NCBI GenBank assembly: GCA_003151595.1
Contig: PLXW01000132.1
Location: 1 to 30,089 of the forward strand
DNA: 30,089 bases
Direction of reading: 5' to 3'
Source: Myxococcales bacterium
GTDB lineage: Bacteria > Myxococcota > Polyangia > Polyangiales > Polyangiaceae
Each line of letters opens with the position of its first letter. The stretch's first letter is position 1. The position numbers and the translations under genes were made by a program. Shown piece after piece: positions 1 through 12,971 of this stretch. Below the pieces are notes generated by a model. The model had not been told where the DNA came from. It did not search any database and saw only the letters and a list, made by a program, of their open reading frames with translations.

Positions 1-518
1 TGTTCAGCGGCAAGACCGAGGAGCTCCTCCGGCGGGTGAAGCGCGCGCGGCTCGCGCGGCAGCCGGTGCAGCTCTTCAAGCCGCGGGTCGACGATCGCTA
101 CGACGCCGTGAAGGTCGTCTCGCACGAGGGGATGAACGCCGACGCGATGCCCGTCGCCAGCGCCGACGAGCTCCTGGCCCGCACGCAGCCCGAGACCGCG
201 GTGGTCGGGATCGACGAGGTGCAGTTCTTCGACGGGCGGATCGTCGCCGTGGCGCAAGCGCTGGCCGATCGCGGCGTGCGCGTGATCGTGGCCGGGCTCG
301 ATCAGGACTACCGCGGCGAGCCGTTCGGCCCGCTGGCGCCGCTCATGGCCGTCGCCGAGTACGTCACGAAGCTCCACGCCGTGTGCGCGCAGTGTGGGGC
401 GCACGCGAGCCGATCGCAGCGCCTCGTGGCCAGCGAAGGGCAGCTCTTCGTGGGCGGAGCGGCGGCGTACGAAGCACGATGCCGCGCGTGCTTCGTGCCG
501 AACGCGATCGAACGCTGA
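1..518 (+). CDS. tdk: Thymidine kinase (type II), 5' end cut by the window edge
   Basis: Phosphorylates thymidine to dTMP with ATP in the cytoplasmic pyrimidine salvage pathway. The frame is already open at base 3 and begins inside the Walker A loop (FSGKTEELLRR), so the true start lies upstream of the window; the GTG at 36 is internal. Visible family features are the Walker B/catalytic segment GIDEVQFF, with the glutamate that acts as base, the lasso region DQDYRGEPF, and two cysteine pairs, CAQC and CRAC, that form the structural zinc site of bacterial type II enzymes. About 172 residues are present, so only roughly 10-20 N-terminal residues are missing. The stop lies 3 nt from the stop of the convergent kinase-like gene. 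The identification is firm. Confidence 0.93.
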   Translation, partial: FSGKTEELLRRVKRARLARQPVQLFKPRVDDRYDAVKVVSHEGMNADAMPVASADELLARTQPETAVVGIDEVQFFDGRIVAVAQALADRGVRVIVAGLDQDYRGEPFGPLAPLMAVAEYVTKLHAVCAQCGAHASRSQRLVASEGQLFVGGAAAYEARCRACFVPNAIER

Positions 519-521
519 CCT

Positions 522-1850
522 TCACATCGTGACGGAGGCGCGCGGGAGGCGGAGGCGCATCGTCGTCCCCTTCCCCTTCTTCGACGTCGCATCGACCGAG
601 CCGCCCATGCGCTTCACGAGGCCTCGCGCGATCGGGAGCGCGAGGCCGCCGCCGCTCTCCTGGCGTCCGGTGGGCGGCGCGACGTGGAACGGGTCCCAGA
701 TCGTCATCACCTGGCTCTCCGAGAGCCCCGGGCCGCCGTCGGTCACGTCGAGCGAGACCAGGTCGCGATCGGCCGTCGCGCGCACCTTCACGCGCCCGTC
801 TTCGGTCGCGCGGACGGCCGCGGTCAGCAGGTTCGTCACGGCTTGTTGTACCCGCGCGGCGTCGCCGTTCACCTTCGGCAGGTCGCCCGGCAACTCGACG
901 TCGAGACGAACCGATCGCCCGCCCGCGCTACTGCGGACCGCCTCGATGCAGCGCTCGACGATCTTGGCGAGATCGACCTCTTCGGTGTGGATCTCCAGGT
1001 TGTCGGCCTCGAGGCGTGCGTAGTCGAGGATGTCGTCGACCAGCGAGAGGAGATCCTTCGTCTCCGCCTGCACGCGCCGCACGACCTCCTTCGAACGATC
1101 GTCCTGCACGCTGTCGATGAGCGACGTGGCGAACACGGTGAGCGCCGAGAGCGGCGTTCGCAGCTCGCGCGTCATGCTCTCGAAGAACTTCGCGTGTTGC
1201 TTGGCGCGGTCTTCGATGAGCAGGCGTCGGGACGCGGAGTAGCGCCGCTGCTGCCGCTCGCTCTGCACCACGAGGAACACGAGCGCGACGAAGAGCAGCA
1301 CCATCACGCCGCCGAGCATCGCGCGGAAGGACAGGAGCTGGTTGTCGAGCTGCTCCTGATCCTGGAACGTCGAGATCATCCCGATGACCTTGTCGTCGCC
1401 GTCCTTCAACGGCGTCACGACCATGAGCCATCGATCGCCGAGCTCGTCGATCGATCCGCGGAACGTGCGCCCTTCCTCGAGCACCTCGTGCTTCACCTGC
1501 GGCGAGGCGTGCGTGCCGATGGCGCGCTCGGTGGTGCCGGGCTTGGTCATCGTGGTGGCGATGCGCTCGTCGCCCTGGAAGATCGTGACCCCGCAGCGCG
1601 AGTCGGCCTTCACCGCGTTCACCAGCGGATCGGACCAGTTGATCAAGTGGTGGCCGGCGTAGAGCGCGCCGTCGTGCTCGAAGATGTTTCCGTAGTCTTC
1701 GATCACCGCGCGCGTCAGCGCCTGCGCGATGTCGTCCTGCTGGAGGACGAGCTCACGGCGCTCGCTGACGTACCGCCGCTCGATGAAGTAGTACGCCGCG
1801 ACGAGCAGCAGCGACAAGGCGACGAGCTGCCAACGCCGCAGCGTGAGCAT
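522..1850 (-). CDS. Membrane histidine-kinase-like sensor lacking the phospho-acceptor histidine
   Basis: 442 residues from ATG 1850, chosen over an in-frame TTG at 1880 because a purine-rich GGGAGGGAAGG lies upstream of the ATG. Layout: TM helix near 6-22; extracytoplasmic sensor of Cache-like character to about 176; TM helix 177-196; coiled linker; a dimerisation/phospho-acceptor (HisKA-like) region around 225-285; and a HATPase_c domain around 320-442. The H-box reads MTRELRTPL, so the usual histidine is Arg228 (codon at 1167-1169 reads CGC on the minus strand). The N-box NLLxNA has become NLLTAA, so the Mg-binding asparagine is Ala344. The G1 box DGGPG and G2 box GGGLAL are kept. It may be a pseudokinase that senses a signal and acts on a partner. 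No response regulator is adjacent. It follows the penicillin-binding protein by about 60 nt on the same strand. Confidence 0.85.
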   Translation of the reverse strand: MLTLRRWQLVALSLLLVAAYYFIERRYVSERRELVLQQDDIAQALTRAVIEDYGNIFEHDGALYAGHHLINWSDPLVNAVKADSRCGVTIFQGDERIATTMTKPGTTERAIGTHASPQVKHEVLEEGRTFRGSIDELGDRWLMVVTPLKDGDDKVIGMISTFQDQEQLDNQLLSFRAMLGGVMVLLFVALVFLVVQSERQQRRYSASRRLLIEDRAKQHAKFFESMTRELRTPLSALTVFATSLIDSVQDDRSKEVVRRVQAETKDLLSLVDDILDYARLEADNLEIHTEEVDLAKIVERCIEAVRSSAGGRSVRLDVELPGDLPKVNGDAARVQQAVTNLLTAAVRATEDGRVKVRATADRDLVSLDVTDGGPGLSESQVMTIWDPFHVAPPTGRQESGGGLALPIARGLVKRMGGSVDATSKKGKGTTMRLRLPRASVTM

Positions 1851-1910
1851 CGAGGTCTCGTGCCTTCCCTCCCCGTCCAAGTTCGTCGTTCCTCGCTCGG
1901 CTCGCGTTCG

Positions 1911-3242
1911 TTATTGGCGCCGCGCGATCGACGTCGCGGGAGATCGCTGTGACGGCGCGGTGACCCCTGGAAGGTTCTCGCGCGCGAAGTATTCGCGCAA
2001 GAGCTCGCGCGCCAGGACGTTCGCCTTCACGTGCCACGTAGGCTCGTTCACCACGAGCACCGCCACCGCGACCTGCGGCACCTTCGCGGCGTCGCCTTGC
2101 CCTTGCCCTTGCCCTTGCACCGGCCGACTCGGCGCGAAGCCGGTGAACCAGGTGTAGAAGCGCTTGTCGGTGGCGCTGGTGAGCGTGCCGGTCTTCCCGG
2201 CGACGGTGATCCCCGGCAAGAACGACGTCCCGTGCGCGTCGTGGAACGCGCGGTACGACGTTCCTTCGGCGACGGTGACTTCCATCATTTTGGTGAGCGC
2301 CTGGGCGGTGTCGCGCTGGATGGCGCGGCGAACGCTGGAGGGCTCAGGCTCCGAGTAGAGCACGCCCCCTTTGTCGCCGACCACTTCGCTCACGATCGAG
2401 AGCCGCGGCGCGTCGCCTCCACGGGCCACGGTGGCGCTCATCCACGCGGCTTCCAGGGGCGAGAGCGTCGAGTTCCAGAAGCCTGCCGCGGTGCGCGCGA
2501 AGCCCAAATCGTCGCTCGGGAGGTGCAGCGTGCTGGGCTGGACGGCCACGTCGAAGGGGACCGGCTCGCCGTAGCCGAAGCGCTGCGCCATCGCTTCGAG
2601 AACGGCGGGCTTCAGGTCACGGAGGGCGAGCTTGGCGAAGACGGCGTTGGTGCTGTGGCCCATCGCGCCGGCGAGCGTCGTGCACCAGCGATCGCGTCGC
2701 TCGTCGTCTTCGAGATCGCTGGGGAGGATCTTCTGCTCGCCGCCCGAGTAGCACTGGCGCGTGTCGGGCGAGAGGCCGGCGTCTTCGACGAGCGCGGCGC
2801 CGGTGATGATCTTGAAGACGCTCGCCGAGGGAGCCGTCGCTTCGGCGCAGAGGTCGCGGTTGTCGCCGTGCTCGAGGTGGCTGGCGTACGTGAGGACGCG
2901 GCCGGTGGCGACGTCGACGAGGACCATGGCCGCCTCCGGCACGTGGTGGATCGTCATGAGGTGCGCGGCGGCTTTTTGGAGCTCGGGGTCGATCGTCAAT
3001 CGCGCGACGCGGTGCACCGCGGCGGGGGCCGTGGCGCCGTCGTCGCCGAGGGCGATGTGCGCGAGGTCGATCCCCGAGAGCGCCGGGACCGCGAGCGGCG
3101 GCGGCGGCAAGGGGCGAAGCGTGGTGACGACGGCGGGCGCGGGGACGGCGGGCGCCAGCTTCGCGTGGTGCGCGCGAAGCAAAAAGAGGGCACCGCAGCC
3201 GAGCGCCGCAACGACCGCCGCACTGAAGAGCGCGCGCCTCAT
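1911..3242 (-). CDS. Penicillin-binding protein, transpeptidase domain only
   Basis: 443 residues from ATG 3242. An in-frame TTG at 3293 would overlap the divergent gene and is less likely. An N-terminal membrane anchor (residues 5-22) is followed by a proline-rich spacer and a periplasmic DD-transpeptidase domain. The active-site triad is complete: SVFK at 141-144 (nucleophile Ser141), STN at 197-199 and KTGT at 350-353. There is no transglycosylase domain, and the pre-domain is much shorter than in FtsI- or PBP2-type class B enzymes. It is therefore a small monofunctional cross-linking enzyme or a penicillin-sensing relative; a class D beta-lactamase is a less likely reading. Near the C-terminus a (Gly-Gln) run comes from a hexanucleotide repeat. 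It probably shares a transcript with the downstream kinase-like gene. Family is firm, exact role is not. Confidence 0.88.
   Translation of the reverse strand: MRRALFSAAVVAALGCGALFLLRAHHAKLAPAVPAPAVVTTLRPLPPPPLAVPALSGIDLAHIALGDDGATAPAAVHRVARLTIDPELQKAAAHLMTIHHVPEAAMVLVDVATGRVLTYASHLEHGDNRDLCAEATAPSASVFKIITGAALVEDAGLSPDTRQCYSGGEQKILPSDLEDDERRDRWCTTLAGAMGHSTNAVFAKLALRDLKPAVLEAMAQRFGYGEPVPFDVAVQPSTLHLPSDDLGFARTAAGFWNSTLSPLEAAWMSATVARGGDAPRLSIVSEVVGDKGGVLYSEPEPSSVRRAIQRDTAQALTKMMEVTVAEGTSYRAFHDAHGTSFLPGITVAGKTGTLTSATDKRFYTWFTGFAPSRPVQGQGQGQGDAAKVPQVAVAVLVVNEPTWHVKANVLARELLREYFARENLPGVTAPSQRSPATSIARRQ
2095..2118. repeat. Four tandem copies of a hexanucleotide (CCTTGC)
   Basis: Four exact head-to-tail CCTTGC units lie inside the penicillin-binding protein gene. 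On the coding strand they are GCAAGG, read as alternating Gln and Gly. The unit is a multiple of three, so changes in copy number would keep the frame. Confidence 0.9.
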
Positions 3243-3292
3243 CGAGCGAATCGTGTGACACGCCGCAGCGAAATAGGGCAAAGAAACGGCCA

Positions 3293-5716
3293 ATGCGTCG
3301 CGCCTGCAGCAGCCTCTCGGCGATCGGTTTGGCGGCGTCTTTCCTGGCGCTGGCGTCGCCCGTACTGGCCGCGAGCGAAGCGACGCTGCCGGCGTCGGGC
3401 GGGCTCGAGTCGCTGACGGTCACGGTCGACCCGGGGGCGCGCGTGATGCGCTTCGCGGCGGGCAAGGCGCACGGCGAGGTCGCGATCGATCTCGAGGCGG
3501 GGGAGATCGACGCGGCGAAGATCGACGTGGCCTCGATCGCCATCGGCGACGGGAAGCACGCGCTTCACGTGCGCGTCCCCTCGCGCGCGCGCGCCGACGT
3601 GGCGTGGGAGGCGATCGTCGCCGGGCGCGAGAGCGCCGTCTTGTGGTCGGGCGTCACGGGGTTCGCCAGCGGCGAGGAGGGAGAGCGCGCGGGCGAAGCG
3701 GTCGACCTGCCCGGCGAGGACGGAGGGTTCGTGGTGCTCGGCGAGATGCGCGAGGACCTCCGCATCTGCGGCCAGACGCGCACGCTGCTCACGCCGCGTG
3801 TGCTCGATCCGAAGTCGATGACCTTCCGAGGCGCGACCATGCAGCGCTTGTCGGCCGACGCGCGCGAGGACGCCGAGCCGATCGTGGCCTCGGCGCGTGC
3901 CGCGTCGCCCGACGCGCCGCTCGCGCGATTGCTGCTGGCGACGGGGGCGAGCACGGCGGTCGGCGCGCCGTCGGCGATGACCGACGGCGACGCGACGACG
4001 GCATGGAGCGAAGGGCGACCGGGCGATGGTCACGGTGAGTTCGTGACGATGCGCGCCGCGGCCGAGGTCCCGATCGCACGCCTCGCCATCACGCCTGCGC
4101 CGACGACGCTGCCGCCGCACGGCGCGGCGCCGCGCACGTTCTATCTGGTCACCGACACGCGAACGATCGCGGTCACGCTCCCCGAGGACGCATGGATGCA
4201 CCCCGGCGCGTCGTACGACGTGCCGCTGGTGGAGCCGATCCGCGCATCGTGCGTGTCGCTGGTGCTCGACAAGGCGTACACGCGCTCGAGCGAGCCGCAC
4301 CCCGAGGTGACGATCGCGGAGCTGACCGCGTACTCCGAGTTCGATCACGCCGGCGCCACGTTGAACGAAGTCGCCAGCGCGCTCGCCGGCGGAGGCGCGC
4401 GCGCGAACGCGGCGAAGGGGGTGCTCGAGCGCGCGGGGGACGCAGGGCTGGCGGCGGCGGCAAAGGCGTACGCGTCGTTGGACGCGGCCGGGCGCGCGCT
4501 GGCGATCGACGCGGCGATCGGCGCGGGGACGTGCGAGGGGAGCGCACCGCTGCTGCTGGCGGCGATGGGGGATCGCGATCCGGAAGTGGCGCGCAAGGGG
4601 CGCGAGAAGATCGAGCGGTGCGGCAAGCGCGCGGCGCCGGCGCTGGTCGCGGCGCTTCGCGGGAGCGACATGACGGCGCGGGCGAACGCGGCGAGGTTGA
4701 TCGCGAGCGTGGCGCCGAGCGACGCGGTCGATCCGCTGGCCGATGCCTTGGCGCAGGGCGACGCGGCGACGCGCGGGGCGGTGCGGGCGGCGCTGGCGAA
4801 GGCGTCGCGCGTGGCGAGCAGAGAGAAACTGGCGACGCTCGTCGGCGACGAGAAGCGCGCGGCCGCGGCGCGAGTCGAGTTGCTCCGCGCATTTTCGGAG
4901 CGGCTCGCCGAGGTCGCGGCCCCGGCCGACGCGGCGATCGCCTCGCTGTCGAACGGCGCCACGTTCTCCACGCGCTACCTCCTGGCCGATCCGATCGCCG
5001 CGCTCGCGAGAGGAGGCGACGCGGCGGCGGCGACGCGACTCTCGTCGCTCATCACGAGCGACGCCGACGCGCCCGTGCGCGCGCATGCCGCGGAGAACGC
5101 GAGCGGCATCGACCGCGCACGCGACGCCCTCACGCGCGCGATCGACGATGCTTCGCCGCGCGTTCGCGAAGCCGCGCTCCGCGCCCTCACCGCGAGCAAG
5201 CCACCGGTCCCCGTCTCGGCCATCGCGAACCGACTCGCGACCGACGAGTGGACGTACGTCCGCGCGGCAGCCGCTGCGGCGCTCGCCTCGTTCGCCGCCG
5301 ACGTGCACGTCGACGACGCGCTCGTCGCCGCGCTCGACGATGGCGCCCCCACCGTTCGCGCCGAGGTCATCGCCGCGCTCGCCCGTCGCGGCGTCCGTCG
5401 CGCGGCGCCGGCGATCCGCGCGCATGTCGTCGACCCGCACGAGACCCAGGAGACCCGCATCAGCGCGATCCGCGCGCTCGCCGCGCTGTGCGATCGCGAC
5501 TCGCTCGACGCGCTCACGTCGATCGCCCGCCACGGTGCGCTCCCTCTCGCCACCGACGAAGACATCGTCTCCGGGCTCGAGGCGACCAACGCGCTGGGCG
5601 CGCTCCACCCCGCGGATCTCGCCGCTCGCCTCGCGCCTCTCGCCGCGAAGGACGCCAGCAACGAGGCCCGCGCGTCCGCCGCTCGCGCGTTGGCAACCGC
5701 GCCCACTTGCCGGTAA
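3293..5716 (+). CDS. Exported HEAT-repeat protein with a discoidin-like N-terminal domain
   Basis: 807 residues. A clear Sec signal peptide spans 1-26, with cleavage likely after SPVLA. Residues about 200-350 contain ATGASTAVGAPSAMTDGDATTAWSE and a following beta-rich part (FYLVTDTRTIAVTLP, then VSLVLDKAYT). This resembles the discoidin-like glycan-binding modules known from NADase-type proteins and F5/8C domains. Residues about 370-800 are a run of Ala-rich helical pairs of HEAT type (for example DASPRVREAALRALTAS and DGAPTVRAEVIAALARRG). It is most likely a periplasmic or outer-surface scaffold that binds glycan with one end and protein with the other. It starts only 50 bp from the divergent penicillin-binding protein and is followed 12 bp later by the rhodanese gene. 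I see no catalytic motif. Confidence 0.85.
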   Translation: MRRACSSLSAIGLAASFLALASPVLAASEATLPASGGLESLTVTVDPGARVMRFAAGKAHGEVAIDLEAGEIDAAKIDVASIAIGDGKHALHVRVPSRARADVAWEAIVAGRESAVLWSGVTGFASGEEGERAGEAVDLPGEDGGFVVLGEMREDLRICGQTRTLLTPRVLDPKSMTFRGATMQRLSADAREDAEPIVASARAASPDAPLARLLLATGASTAVGAPSAMTDGDATTAWSEGRPGDGHGEFVTMRAAAEVPIARLAITPAPTTLPPHGAAPRTFYLVTDTRTIAVTLPEDAWMHPGASYDVPLVEPIRASCVSLVLDKAYTRSSEPHPEVTIAELTAYSEFDHAGATLNEVASALAGGGARANAAKGVLERAGDAGLAAAAKAYASLDAAGRALAIDAAIGAGTCEGSAPLLLAAMGDRDPEVARKGREKIERCGKRAAPALVAALRGSDMTARANAARLIASVAPSDAVDPLADALAQGDAATRGAVRAALAKASRVASREKLATLVGDEKRAAAARVELLRAFSERLAEVAAPADAAIASLSNGATFSTRYLLADPIAALARGGDAAAATRLSSLITSDADAPVRAHAAENASGIDRARDALTRAIDDASPRVREAALRALTASKPPVPVSAIANRLATDEWTYVRAAAAAALASFAADVHVDDALVAALDDGAPTVRAEVIAALARRGVRRAAPAIRAHVVDPHETQETRISAIRALAALCDRDSLDALTSIARHGALPLATDEDIVSGLEATNALGALHPADLAARLAPLAAKDASNEARASAARALATAPTCR

Positions 5717-5728
5717 GGAGAAACTCCC

Positions 5729-6160
5729 ATGAGCAACATCAAGCGCGTCTCGCCGCAGGAAGCCTTCGAGCTCACCAAGGACGGGTGGTCGTACGTCGAC
5801 GTGCGCACCGAGCCCGAGTTCGCCGAGGGTCACCCCGCGGGTTCGTTCAACGTGCCGATCTCGCACCTGGGCGGCGGAGGAATGACGCCGAACGGCGACT
5901 TCCTCGCGGTGATGGAGAAAGCGTTCGCCAAGGACGCGAAGATCGTCGTCGGATGCAAAGCGGGCGGGCGTTCGCTTCGCGCGGCGCAAGCGCTGGTGGG
6001 CGCAGGGTTCACGAACGTCATCGATCAGCGCGCGGGATGGGACGGCGCGCAGGGGGCGTTCGGGCAGGCGGGCGAACCGGGCTGGTCGCGTGTCGGGTTG
6101 CCGGTCGAGAAGGGCGCCGCCGCCGGACACGACTACGTGGACGTCAAGGCGAAGGGGTAG
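5729..6160 (+). CDS. Rhodanese-like sulfurtransferase, single domain
   Basis: 143 residues, cytoplasmic (no signal peptide), preceded by AAGGAG overlapping the stop of the HEAT gene. The domain has the usual DVRTEPEFAEGHPAGSFNVP entry motif and the active-site loop CKAGGRS, with Cys76 as predicted persulfide carrier. It probably transfers sulfane sulfur to cyanide or a thiol acceptor; physiological partners cannot be read from the sequence. A poorly conserved tail of about 25 residues follows the fold. The 12-bp gap suggests one transcript with the HEAT-repeat gene, though the two products should sit in different compartments. Its last 17 bases overlap the end of the convergent gene on the other strand. 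Confidence 0.92.
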   Translation: MSNIKRVSPQEAFELTKDGWSYVDVRTEPEFAEGHPAGSFNVPISHLGGGGMTPNGDFLAVMEKAFAKDAKIVVGCKAGGRSLRAAQALVGAGFTNVIDQRAGWDGAQGAFGQAGEPGWSRVGLPVEKGAAAGHDYVDVKAKG

Positions 6161-6746
6161 GCGTCGTCGTTCGCTTGGCGCGGTCGTAGTCCTCGGCCGC
6201 CGTGACGACGACGTCGAGGTCGCGCGAGGCGCGCTCGCTCTCGGCGACGAGATCGGCCGTGAAGATCGTGAGCCCCCAGATGCCGTTGTCGCGCACGCGG
6301 AACGGGTAGCGCGTCCCGCGCGCGGTCACGACGCTCGCGCGCGGCCCGTCGATCTCCACACGCGCGACGCCCGACAGATCCTTCCGCAAGCGCGCCACCC
6401 ACCCGCGGCGAGCGGCGAGGATCGCGAACACGTCGGAGCCGTCGGGCGCGCTGGCTTCCTCGGCGTACGCCTTCAGGTACGCGCGCTGGTCCGACTCGGG
6501 GTAACTGGCGACGACGCGCTCCTGCGCCTTCTTCCGCGCGTCGCGGATCGTGAAGCAGGCCCACTGCGCGTCGGTCTCGAGGTACGCGAACATTTCGCGC
6601 GGGTCGCCGTCGGCGATCGCCTTGGCGATGCGGAGATAGGCTCCTGCGGGCGTGCGGTCCGAGGGGAACGGCGCCGAGGCCGCGCGGAAGCCGAGGAACG
6701 CAGCGATCGCGATCACGACGGCGACGACGACGAGCTTCTTTCCCAC
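6144..6746 (-). CDS. Small membrane-anchored protein of unknown function
   Basis: 200 residues from a GTG start at 6746, supported by GGAGGGG just upstream. The N-terminus MGKKLVVVAVVIAIAAFLGF is one hydrophobic helix, either an uncleaved anchor or a signal peptide; the remaining 175 residues are soluble and mixed alpha/beta. The stretch TPAGAYLRIAKAIADGDPREMFAYLETDAQWACFTIRD resembles the opening of NTF2/SnoaL-like or DUF4878-type periplasmic domains, where a helix with a GD turn precedes a curved sheet. I do not recognise a named family. The 3' end overlaps the rhodanese gene by 17 bp in convergent orientation. The start faces the glycosyltransferase gene across a 52-bp divergent gap. Confidence 0.75.
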   Translation of the reverse strand: MGKKLVVVAVVIAIAAFLGFRAASAPFPSDRTPAGAYLRIAKAIADGDPREMFAYLETDAQWACFTIRDARKKAQERVVASYPESDQRAYLKAYAEEASAPDGSDVFAILAARRGWVARLRKDLSGVARVEIDGPRASVVTARGTRYPFRVRDNGIWGLTIFTADLVAESERASRDLDVVVTAAEDYDRAKRTTTPTPSP

Positions 6747-6798
6747 CCGCCCCTCCTAGCAAACCTCGAAGCCCTCATGCTACGCGCGGAGGCGTTCG

Positions 6799-7519
6799 AT
6801 GGACCGAAGCACACGCACGATCGTCATCGTCCCGGCGTTCAACGAAGAGGCGCGCATCGGGCGCGTCGTCGCGTCGATGCCGCGCGGGGTCGACGAGATC
6901 GTGGTGGTCGACGACGCGAGTCGCGACGCGACGTCGGTCATCGCCGGGAGCTCGGGCGACGCGCGCGTTCGCGTGATCACGCACGCCTCGAACCGCGGAG
7001 TCGGCGCGGCGATCGTGACCGGGTATCGCGATGCGCTCGCGCGCGGAGGCGACGCGCGCGACGCGTTCGTCGTCATGGCCGGCGACGGACAGATGGACCC
7101 GGGCGATCTCCACACCCTCACGGCGCCCATCACCGTCGGCGCGGCGGGCTACGTGAAGGGGAACCGCTTCGCGCATCCTGCGATTCGCGAGACGATGCCG
7201 GGCGCGCGCTACGTCGGCGGCCTCGTCTTCTCGCTCTTCACGTCGATCGCCATCGGGCAGGAGATCCACGACTCGCAGTGCGGCTACACCGCCATCGCGC
7301 GGGAAGCGTGCGCGCGACTCGATCTCGACGCGCTCTGGCCTCGCTACGGTTATCCGAACGACCTCCTGGCACAGCTCGCCGCGCGCCGCATCGCGATCGC
7401 CGAAGCGTGCGTGCGCCCGGTCTACGCCGGCGAAGCGAGCGGCCTCCGCGCGTGGCACTGCGCGCGCATCGCGCAGCTCGTGGGGCGCGCCTGGCTCCGT
7501 CGCGTGACGGCAAACGTGC

Positions 7520-7530
<11 letters not shown>
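6799..7530 (+). CDS. Family 2 glycosyltransferase, polyprenyl-phosphate sugar transferase type
   Basis: 243 residues, ATG preceded by GGAGG at 6788-6792. GT-A fold: [17 protein letters not shown], then [10 protein letters not shown], then [16 protein letters not shown], with AGDGQMDP where related enzymes have DADGQ(H/M)DP. The pattern is that of dolichyl- or undecaprenyl-phosphate mannosyl/glucosyltransferases, which move a sugar from a nucleotide donor to a polyprenyl phosphate. The metal-binding DxD is present only as GDG, so the first Asp of the usual DADGQ is changed. No transmembrane helices are present, so it would act at the inner face of the membrane. Such a lipid-linked sugar is the donor expected by the GT-C-like proteins near 17.7-28 kb, but a link is inferred. 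The last 11 bases overlap the end of the purB gene. Confidence 0.88.
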
Positions 7531-8818
<1,288 letters not shown>

Positions 8819-8884
8819 CGGCATCGCGTGTAGCAACGAGCCGCGCCGGAGTCGATGTGTGCCGAACGCGGCTGCGCTCGCGCC

Positions 8885-8914
8885 TTGCGAATCGTCGCGG
8901 GCCTCCGCAATAAT
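8885..8914 (+). promoter_or_regulatory. Predicted sigma-70-like promoter of the RRM gene
   Basis: TTGCGA (8885-8890) and AATAAT (8909-8914) are separated by 18 bp in an otherwise very GC-rich gap. Transcription would begin near 8921, giving an untranslated leader of about 100 nt before the RNA-binding protein gene. Assignment rests on motif match alone. Confidence 0.4.
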
Positions 8915-8931
8915 TCGCCCGGTGTCGGGGA

Positions 8932-8947
8932 GTCGCGATCACGCGAC
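8932..8947 (+). promoter_or_regulatory. Hairpin in the predicted leader of the RRM gene
   Basis: GTCGCG, a 4-nt loop ATCA, and CGCGAC form a perfect 6-bp stem shortly after the predicted transcription start. Leaders of cold-shock-type RNA-binding genes often fold in this way; a regulatory role here is inference. Confidence 0.35.
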
Positions 8948-9021
8948 GAGCCGACGACGCGCTGTGGGGGAAGGAATGGCAGCGCGGTCGCTACAGCCGA
9001 TGAAAAACCAGGAAGACGAAA

Positions 9022-9351
9022 ATGACGGCGAAGATCTACGTGGGCAACCTCCCTTACACATGCGACGAGCAGCAGCTTCGCGACCTCTTCGGCGGTGAAG
9101 GGCGCAACGTCGCGGACGTGGCCATCATCACCGATCGGATGACCGGCCAACCGCGCGGCTTCGCGTTCGTGAACATGGTCACCGCCGACGACGCCAAGCG
9201 CGCGATCGACGCGCTTCACGGCTCGGTCTTCGGCGGCCGCACGCTCACCGTCAATGAGGCGCGCCCGCGTGAGAACGGCGCAGGCGGCGGTGGCGGCGGC
9301 TACGGCGGCGGTGGACGCGGTGGCGATCGCGGCAGCGGCGGTCGGTACTGA
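9022..9351 (+). CDS. Single-RRM RNA-binding protein with glycine-rich tail
   Basis: 109 residues with AGGAAGA ahead of the ATG. One RNA recognition motif fills residues 3-82: RNP2 is IYVGNL (5-10) and RNP1 is RGFAFVNM, both with the aromatic residues that stack on RNA bases. The tail (about 88-109) is Gly-rich with GYGGGGRGG, like the cold-regulated Rbp proteins of cyanobacteria and myxobacteria. It is likely an abundant RNA chaperone in the cytoplasm. The predicted promoter leaves a leader of about 100 nt with a hairpin, hinting at post-transcriptional control. The stop lies 9 bp from the fadJ stop on the other strand. Family is firm, target RNAs unknown. Confidence 0.94.
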   Translation: MTAKIYVGNLPYTCDEQQLRDLFGGEGRNVADVAIITDRMTGQPRGFAFVNMVTADDAKRAIDALHGSVFGGRTLTVNEARPRENGAGGGGGGYGGGGRGGDRGSGGRY

Positions 9352-9360
9352 AGACGCCGC

Positions 9361-9361
<1 letters not shown>
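9334..9361. terminator. Possible shared terminator hairpin between convergent genes
   Basis: AGCGGCG (9334-9340) pairs perfectly with CGCCGCT (9355-9361) around a 14-nt loop, spanning the stops of both the RRM gene and fadJ. No T-run follows on either strand, so this is a weak call. Confidence 0.25.
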
Positions 9362-12914
<3,553 letters not shown>

Positions 12915-12951
12915 GAAAATCGCTCCTCTTGTGGACCGTGGCCGCGAATCG

Positions 12952-12969
12952 ACTGAATGGCGATTCAGT
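12952..12969 (-). promoter_or_regulatory. Palindromic operator candidate of the fadIJ operon
   Basis: ACTGAAT and ATTCAGT, 4 bp apart, form a perfect 7-bp inverted repeat just downstream of the predicted -10 element of fadIJ. TGAAT...ATTCA resembles the sites of TetR-family acyl-CoA-responsive repressors such as Bacillus FadR. A repressor bound here would block transcription start until acyl-CoA releases it. The regulator is not encoded in the window, so its identity is inferred. Confidence 0.55.
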
Positions 12970-12971
12970 GC

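Noticed and set aside
3239..6130. A 963-codon open frame on the minus strand opposite the HEAT-repeat and rhodanese genes
   Set aside because: Its translation is a low-complexity mix of Arg, Ala, Gly and Asp with no domain, and it is the antisense shadow of genes with clear signal peptide and motifs. Such frames are expected at this GC content.
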